DNA of 11,757 nt, from contig CACXCH010000105.1 of the NCBI GenBank assembly GCA_902766085.1, positions 1-11,757 on the forward strand, given 5' to 3'. Of the stretch, positions 7,245 through 11,757 are shown piece by piece. This DNA is from an uncultured Eubacteriales bacterium. GTDB taxonomy: Bacteria; Bacillota; Clostridia; TANB77; CAG-508. Position 1 is the first letter of the stretch, and each line of letters starts with the position of its first letter. The notes beneath the pieces were generated by a model, which had not been told where the DNA came from, did no database searches, and saw only the letters and a list, made by a program, of their open reading frames with translations. Made by a program: the position numbers and the translations under genes.

Positions 7245-8459
7245 TTAATTTAATTTATCATTTATTTGAAATTTATTTCCATTTAAGAAATCTTTTATAT
7301 CCATTCTCTTTGAATTTTCTGCTTGTAATTCAAGAATTGAGATTGCAGAATCATACGTTTTTACTATCAAGCTTTTTTTGTCAACATATATAATTGTTCC
7401 TGGCTCTATGTTAGAAATGTTTTCCCTTGAAAGGATATCTGCTATTTTTTCATTGCTAACAATTTCATCCTTCCAAATTTTTATTTTCTTTCCATTGTAA
7501 AAGCTATAAGCTCCCATAATTGGATTAAGTCCTCTTATCAAGTTGTGTATTTTTTTTGCATTTTCATTCCAATTAATATGAGCCATTTTTTTATCAAGCA
7601 TTGGCGCTATTGTATAATTATCACCTTGTTTTTTTGCTTTAATTTGTTTTTTTATTTCGTTTTGTAATTCATAATTTCTCTTTGTTTTAATTTCATTTTG
7701 TAGTTCATAATTTCTATTTGTTTCAGTTTCATTTTGTAGTTCATAATTTCTATTTGTTTCAGTTTCATTTTGTAGCCTATAATTTTTATTTGTTTTATGC
7801 TCATTTTCATTGGCATTTTCTACTGAAAATATGCTGTCACTATCTTCTAAAATTTGATTATACTTTTTTTCTATTTCTTGTATTTCTTTTGTTTTTATAA
7901 TTTTCTCAATCTCATTTATGGTTTTTAGTAAAAGTTTTCCACCATCTACGCTAAGTGTTTGCCATAGCTCTCCTGTTGTTTCATTATCATCTATTTTAAC
8001 ATTGCTCTGGTAAATTATATCTCCTGTGTCCATTCCCTCATCCATAAACATTGTTGTATTTCCAGTTTCTTTTTCTCCATTTAATACTGCCCATTGAATT
8101 GGTGCCGCTCCTCTATATTTTGGAAGTAATGATCCATGAACATTTATTGCTCCATATTTTGGAATATCTAAAATTTCTTTTGGTAATATCTTTCCATAGG
8201 CAACGACACATAATAAATCAGGCTCAAGGCAACAAATTTCATTTAAAAAGCTATCATTATTTTTAACCTTTAATGGTTGATATATTTTTATGTTTTGCCT
8301 TTTGGCATATTCTTTTACTGGTGTTTCAATCACTTTCATTCCTCTACCTTTTGGTTTGTCAGGGTTTGTTACAACAGCAATTATGTTTTTATTATTTTCA
8401 TATAAACTTTTAAGGGATTCTAATGCAAAATCAGGAGTTCCCATAAAAACTATCTTCAT
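7245..8459 (-). CDS. fmt: Methionyl-tRNA formyltransferase with repeat-containing insertion (404 aa)
   Basis: Transfers a formyl group from 10-formyltetrahydrofolate to initiator Met-tRNA in the cytosol. The catalytic triad of the family sits at its usual numbers: Asn106 and His108 (INVHGSLLPKYRGAAPIQW) and Asp144 (DEGMDTGDI). The N-terminal Rossmann domain covers about 1-190 and the tRNA-binding C-terminal domain about 283-404 (APMLDKKMAHINW, IRGLNPIMGAYSF). The usual length is about 310-315. The extra 85-90 residues lie in the interdomain linker and include four 12-residue repeats. The chosen ATG is the tenth codon of the longer frame, because AAAGGAAG ends just 4 nt before it and MKIVFMGTPDFA is the family start. 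It follows def by about 150 bp, which contain a def remnant. Whether the enlarged linker affects activity cannot be told from sequence. Confidence 0.96.
   Translation of the reverse strand: MKIVFMGTPDFALESLKSLYENNKNIIAVVTNPDKPKGRGMKVIETPVKEYAKRQNIKIYQPLKVKNNDSFLNEICCLEPDLLCVVAYGKILPKEILDIPKYGAINVHGSLLPKYRGAAPIQWAVLNGEKETGNTTMFMDEGMDTGDIIYQSNVKIDDNETTGELWQTLSVDGGKLLLKTINEIEKIIKTKEIQEIEKKYNQILEDSDSIFSVENANENEHKTNKNYRLQNETETNRNYELQNETETNRNYELQNEIKTKRNYELQNEIKKQIKAKKQGDNYTIAPMLDKKMAHINWNENAKKIHNLIRGLNPIMGAYSFYNGKKIKIWKDEIVSNEKIADILSRENISNIEPGTIIYVDKKSLIVKTYDSAISILELQAENSKRMDIKDFLNGNKFQINDKLN
7647..7790 (-). repeat. Four in-frame 36-bp tandem repeats in fmt
   Basis: Fmt residues 224-271 are four consecutive 12-residue units: NKNYRLQNETET, NRNYELQNETET, NRNYELQNEIKT, KRNYELQNEIKK. 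At DNA level the two central units (7683-7718 and 7719-7754) differ at only two bases by hand alignment, and the outer units at more. The array is therefore recent or homogenised in the middle and older at the ends. Units abut without spacers and are multiples of three, so the frame is preserved. Confidence 0.95.
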
Positions 8460-8463
8460 AAGG

Positions 8464-8471
8464 CTTCCTTT
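8464..8471 (-). promoter_or_regulatory. Ribosome binding site that sets the fmt start
   Basis: AAAGGAAG, with AAGGA six bases before the ATG at 8459. It lies downstream of the more distal in-frame ATG at 8486, so it cannot serve that codon. This favours the 404-residue protein. Confidence 0.8.
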
Positions 8472-8545
8472 CCACAATTTATACACTTTTTGAGATTTAT
8501 TAATTATCGATTGCTATATTAGCTTTTATTAATATTTATTCTAAT

Positions 8546-8611
8546 TTATTTGTTACCTTCGATGTTTTTTTCCACATCAACAAACAAAATTCCATTAAGT
8601 TTGATTAAGAT
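8546..8611 (-). pseudogene. Decayed duplicate of the def 3' end
   Basis: Directly behind the def stop codon, in the same frame, bases 8611-8546 translate to I followed by LIKLNGILFVDVEKNIEGNK and a stop. This mirrors the true Def tail HLDGILFIDRMEPGTMEYIEDDK. The DNA agrees: the 20 bases from 8546 match those at the real 3' end (from 8612) at 16 of 20 positions. The block around 8577-8600 matches 8658-8681 with mainly C/T differences. The shared GGA codons are 81 bp apart (27 codons) and the remnant lacks five codons. It has no start of its own and is not a gene. A partial tandem duplication, or a leftover of recombination with another def allele, fits. Confidence 0.75.
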
Positions 8612-9094
8612 TTATTTATCATCCTCGATGTATTCCATAGTTCCAGGTTCCATTCTATCAATAAATAAAATTCCATCAAGATGGTCTATCTCGTGGCATA
8701 AGCATTCAGCTAATAGGTCTTTAGCCTTTATTGTTATTGCTTTACCATTTTCATCCAATGCTTTTACTACAACTTCAGCAGGTCTAATTACCTCTGCAAA
8801 TTGATTTGGAAAACTTAAGCATCCTTCCTTTTCACAAACCTGTTCTCCTTTTTGTTTAACAATTACTGGGTTTACAAGTTTTAAGGATGGTGAACCATCA
8901 TAATTAACATCAATTACTACTAATCTTTTAAGAATACCAACCTGAACAGCAGAAAGTCCTACACCATTTAAAGAATGCATTGTTTCGTCCATATCGTTTA
9001 GTAAGCTTCTTATTCTGTCATCAACTACTTCAACTTCTCTTGACTTTTTTCTAAGAATTTCGTCGCCATCATATCGTAATTGTCTAAGTCCCAT
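8612..9094 (-). CDS. def: Peptide deformylase (160 aa)
   Basis: Metalloenzyme that removes the N-formyl group from nascent proteins at the ribosome. All three family motifs are visible: motif 1 GVGLSAVQ (44-51), where Ser48 replaces the more common Ala; motif 2 EGCLS (90-94) with metal ligand Cys92; motif 3 HEIDH (134-138) with metal ligands His134 and His138 and catalytic Glu135. The length is within the usual range. An ATG two codons further upstream abuts the ribosome site AGAAAGGA (9101-9108) with no spacer. The second ATG, at 9094, has a 6-nt spacer and gives the usual short N-terminus MGLRQLRY, so it was chosen. It lies between priA, 162 bp upstream, and fmt, the conserved order in Bacillota. 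Confidence 0.96.
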   Translation of the reverse strand: MGLRQLRYDGDEILRKKSREVEVVDDRIRSLLNDMDETMHSLNGVGLSAVQVGILKRLVVIDVNYDGSPSLKLVNPVIVKQKGEQVCEKEGCLSFPNQFAEVIRPAEVVVKALDENGKAITIKAKDLLAECLCHEIDHLDGILFIDRMEPGTMEYIEDDK

Positions 9095-9256
9095 TTTCAT
9101 TCCTTTCTTTTTAATTCTTTTAAGATAATTTTTTCATATATTTTACTTATAGTTATTTAATTTTTTTGTATTTGTTGTTATTTGTTTTATCTTTAGTTTA
9201 TGTATCTGTTATTTCTTTATATTCGTTTTACATTTCTTATATGTTGTTTTAATCTC
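9095..9256. other. priA-def intergenic stretch, very AT-rich
   Basis: On the transcript strand this is an A-rich run with few G or C bases, ending in the def ribosome site AGAAAGGA. I see no hairpin with a U-tract, no promoter with two good hexamers and no open frame. It is probably an untranslated spacer inside the priA-def-fmt transcript. Confidence 0.5.
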
Positions 9257-11476
9257 TTATAGCATATTATTTGGATTTAGCTCCACACTTAATCTACAAT
9301 TGTTATTTTTTTGTCCATAAAAATAGTTCATAGTTTCATTTATTAGTCTATTCATTTTTTTATCATATAGGCACTTAATCAAAATTCTCATCCTATATCT
9401 ATCTTTTATTTTGTCAATTGGACAGGTAACAGGGCTATATAATAAAACGCCAAACTTTTCATTAATTACTTTATCTTTCAAAAAGCTGTGAATATTTTTT
9501 ATTGAAACTTGCAAATCGTTTTTATTTTTTGAAGACATATTGATTACTATTATATCGCAAAATGGCGGATATTTCAACTCTTTTCTAATACTTATTTCAG
9601 TATTATAGAATAAATCAAAATTTTGCGTTTTTGAATATTCAATCGCATAATTGTCCGGATTATAAGTCTGAATTATTACATTTCCTTTTTCATTTCCTCT
9701 GCCAGCTCTGCCAGATACCTGAGTTAAAGTTTGAAAAGTTTTTTCGCTAGCTCTAAAATCCCCCATATTTAAGTCTGTATCAGCTGTTATAACTCCAACT
9801 AAAGTAACATTTGGAAAATGATGTCCCTTAACAACCATTTGTGTTCCAATTAAGATATTAATATTCTTATCTTTAAATTCATTTAAAATTTCTTCATAGG
9901 AATTTTTCTTTGAAACAGAATCAATATCCATCCTTATCGTTGTTGCAGTCGGAAACATTGTTTTTACTTCTTCTTCAAGTTTTTGAGTTCCTGCTCCAAA
10001 AAACTTTATATTTTTGCTATGGCATTCTGGACATTCTGTAACAACTTTTTGCTCATATCCGCAATAGTGGCATTTTAATTTATTCTCTTCTTTATGGTAT
10101 GTTAACGTAATATTACATCTTTTGCATTTTACAGTATATCCACAGTCTCTGCACATTACAAATGTTGAAAATCCCCTTCTATTTAAAAATAAAATTGTTT
10201 GATGATTGTTTTCTATATTTCTTTGTATTGCTTCTCTTAAGTCTTTGCTAATCATTGATTTATTTCCATTTGCAAGTTCATTTCTCATATCAACAATTTT
10301 GACATTTGGTAATGTACTATTATTTGCTCTTTTAGTTAATGTTAGTAATTTTATTTGATTGTTTTTAGCTTTATAAAATGAACGCATATCAGGAGTTGCA
10401 CTTCCCATTACAAGTGGAATTTCAAACTTTTTTGATATAAATTCAGCAACTTCTATAGTATTATATCTTGGAGACATTTCCGAAGAATAAGATTCATCAT
10501 GTTCTTCGTCAATGATTATCATTCCCAAGTTTTGTGCAGGTGCAAATATTGCTGATCTTGCACCTATTATTATTTTAGCCTTTCCATTTTTTATTCTATT
10601 CCACTCGTCAAATCTCTCTCCTATCGAAAGCTTACTATGTAATATTGCAATTTTTTCACTTCCAAATCTTGCAATAAATCTATTGACAGTTTGTGGCGTT
10701 AAAGATATTTCTGGTACAAGCATAATACTTGATTTTCCTTGAAGCAAATTCTTTTCAATTAACTGCAAATATATTTCTGTTTTGCCAGAACCAGTAACTC
10801 CATAAATTAAGTATTCTCCACTATTTTTTATTTGTTCAATTGCATTTTTTTGTTCATCAGTTAATTTAAGTTTTTCTGTTCTTGCTACACTTTCATTTAC
10901 TAAAGGATTTCTTTCTATTGAAACCTCATCTTTAGATATATAGCCTTTCTTCACAAGAGCATTAATTACACTGCTTGTTGCATCAGTAAAAATATTGATA
11001 TCTTGATATGTAACATTATCATTATTAAGCATAAATTCTAAAACTCTTTTTTGCTTCTCTGATTTTATTAGTTTATTTTCAATTGCCTCTTTAATTTCGT
11101 CTTTTGATTTTGCCAAGTTAATACAATTCGCCTTTTTCTCTTTAATTCTGTTATTAACGTTTTTAGAAGTTCTTCCTGGAGGTAGCATTAATTTTAAACA
11201 TTCCGCAATATTACAAAAATATCTATGCCCCATCCATTTTGCAAGTTCAATATAATTATCATCAATCTGTTCTTCTTGTAAACCTGCAATCTGTTTCACT
11301 TTGTATTCAGATTTTTCTTTAATATTTACAACTATTCCCTCATCTAATTCCTTTTTGCTGCCAAACGGAACAAAAACCCTGCTACCGATTTGTATATTTA
11401 AATCTGCGGGAATCTCATAATCAAATGTTTTATTTAATTTACTTACATTGCTATCAATTATAACTTCTGCTACCAT
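9257..11476 (-). CDS. priA: Primosomal replication restart helicase PriA (739 aa)
   Basis: PriA recognises stalled forks and reloads the replisome; it is a 3'-5' superfamily 2 DNA helicase. In order: the 3'-end-binding N-terminal domain (about 1-100, starting VAEVIIDSNVSKLNKTFDYEIP); Walker A GVTGSGKT (226-233); Walker B DEEH (323-326); SATPDMRS (359-366); eight zinc-binding cysteines at 442, 445, 451, 454, 469, 472, 482 and 485; and the helicase C-terminal motif QVSGRAGRG (586-594). The length is normal. The ATG follows AAGAGGA at about 4-5 nt. It heads the priA-def-fmt group. In Bacillus coaBC lies ahead of priA; here the 280 bp upstream hold no gene. Confidence 0.97.
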   Translation of the reverse strand: MVAEVIIDSNVSKLNKTFDYEIPADLNIQIGSRVFVPFGSKKELDEGIVVNIKEKSEYKVKQIAGLQEEQIDDNYIELAKWMGHRYFCNIAECLKLMLPPGRTSKNVNNRIKEKKANCINLAKSKDEIKEAIENKLIKSEKQKRVLEFMLNNDNVTYQDINIFTDATSSVINALVKKGYISKDEVSIERNPLVNESVARTEKLKLTDEQKNAIEQIKNSGEYLIYGVTGSGKTEIYLQLIEKNLLQGKSSIMLVPEISLTPQTVNRFIARFGSEKIAILHSKLSIGERFDEWNRIKNGKAKIIIGARSAIFAPAQNLGMIIIDEEHDESYSSEMSPRYNTIEVAEFISKKFEIPLVMGSATPDMRSFYKAKNNQIKLLTLTKRANNSTLPNVKIVDMRNELANGNKSMISKDLREAIQRNIENNHQTILFLNRRGFSTFVMCRDCGYTVKCKRCNITLTYHKEENKLKCHYCGYEQKVVTECPECHSKNIKFFGAGTQKLEEEVKTMFPTATTIRMDIDSVSKKNSYEEILNEFKDKNINILIGTQMVVKGHHFPNVTLVGVITADTDLNMGDFRASEKTFQTLTQVSGRAGRGNEKGNVIIQTYNPDNYAIEYSKTQNFDLFYNTEISIRKELKYPPFCDIIVINMSSKNKNDLQVSIKNIHSFLKDKVINEKFGVLLYSPVTCPIDKIKDRYRMRILIKCLYDKKMNRLINETMNYFYGQKNNNCRLSVELNPNNML

Positions 11477-11499
11477 TTGTTCCTCTTACAAGAAATAAT

Positions 11500-11534
11500 T
11501 TTTTTCTTACTCACATAAGTCAGATAAGAAAAAA
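11500..11534. repeat. A/T-rich hairpin in the priA leader
   Basis: Arms TTTTTTCTTA (11500-11509) and TAAGAAAAAA (11525-11534) are a perfect 10-bp inverted repeat. Inside, CTGAC and GTGAG on the transcript strand add four more pairs around a TTAT loop. The hairpin ends about 24 bp before the priA ATG. The 3' arm is A-rich rather than U-rich in the priA direction, so it is not an intrinsic terminator. Confidence 0.6.
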
Positions 11535-11572
11535 GTTTGTATGACTTTACTATTGCATAAAAATTCCTTTGA

Positions 11573-11601
11573 ATTTTATCACAACACCTAAAACAAGTAA
11601 A
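11573..11601 (-). promoter_or_regulatory. Possible weak promoter for priA-def-fmt
   Basis: TTTACT (11601-11596), 17 bp, then TAAAAT (11578-11573): four of six and five of six consensus bases. The position is suitable, about 100 bp ahead of priA, but chance matches are frequent in DNA this rich in A and T. Confidence 0.3.
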
Positions 11602-11639
11602 TAAGTAATAGACAAGAAATAAGAAAAAAGTTACAGGTT

Positions 11640-11757
11640 TATGGTTTTAAGAACAAAAAAGCTGGAAAGCATAATATTTAATGGCTCGTAGGCTTGCTGT
11701 TTTGAACTCCTCCACTTGATGTGACAAACAAAAATTATAAATAATTTTTGTTTGCAC
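11640..11757. other. GC-raised non-coding patch at the right edge, unidentified
   Basis: From 11661 to 11725 I count 28 G or C in 65 bases (43 percent), well above the other spacers, which look close to 20 percent. No frame gives a recognisable protein. Three short frames read in from the right edge on the minus strand; one ends SSGGVQNSKPTSH and stop, but it has an in-frame stop just before. The patch could be part of a structured RNA, a repeat element or the tail of a lost gene. I do not recognise it as tmRNA, 6S, SRP, RNase P RNA or a known riboswitch. Confidence 0.4.
11725..11754. repeat. Perfect 14-bp palindrome with 2-bp loop
   Basis: CAAACAAAAATTAT, AA, ATAATTTTTGTTTG: all 14 positions pair. 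Beyond one unpaired base, GTG (11721-11723) and CAC (11755-11757) extend it by three pairs to the window edge. It could terminate a gene outside the window in either direction, but the stem is almost all A/T, which is poor for an intrinsic terminator. Confidence 0.65.

Noticed and set aside
7647..7790. 36-bp repeat array as a CRISPR
   Set aside because: Units abut without spacers, are translated in frame within fmt, and no cas genes are present.
8460..8486. Longer Fmt start at 8486 (MYKLWKGSL extension)
   Set aside because: The ribosome site lies between the two ATGs and fits only the downstream one, which gives the standard family N-terminus.
11641..11757. Minus-strand frames entering from the right edge as the 3' end of a gene
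   Set aside because: One frame has a stop just inside the edge, and the other two give no family I recognise. The palindrome at the edge argues for spacer DNA.

Overview
The window is AT-rich and every supportable gene lies on the minus strand, so transcription runs from high to low coordinates. Standard-code translation gives full-length proteins. Shine-Dalgarno sites are of the AGGAGG type. The priA-def-fmt order is the one known from Bacillus and Clostridia. TyrRS is the type-2 form and GlyRS is the single-chain homodimer form. Together these point to a low-GC Bacillota bacterium, probably Clostridia or a related gut lineage; this is an inference and the species is not identified.

Layout in transcription order. 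Bases 11757-11477 are non-coding: a terminal perfect palindrome, a patch of raised GC and a hairpin just ahead of priA. Next come priA (replication restart helicase), def (peptide deformylase) and fmt (Met-tRNA formyltransferase). Behind fmt lies a perfect consensus sigma-A promoter, which opens a second block: a small DUF3955-like membrane protein, an unrecognised 58-residue membrane protein, then tyrS, glyS, ileS and queA. The left window edge cuts off the C-terminal part of queA.

The theme is translation. Fmt formylates the initiator tRNA and Def removes the formyl group from nascent chains. IleRS, GlyRS and TyrRS charge tRNAs. QueA makes epoxyqueuosine on the wobble base of tRNAs, including tRNA-Tyr. 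PriA is the traditional chromosomal neighbour of def and fmt rather than a functional partner.

I do not see a new defence, mobile or biosynthetic system. The unusual material is structural. Fmt has an in-frame insertion of about 85 residues built on four 36-bp tandem repeats. QueA has an Asn/Glu-rich insertion of about 60 residues. A decayed duplicate of the def 3' end sits between def and fmt. A 53-bp inverted-repeat unit with exact 8-bp flanking direct repeats sits between glyS and ileS. A GC-rich island with a 14-bp palindrome lies at the right edge. No T-box leader was seen for any of the three synthetase genes.
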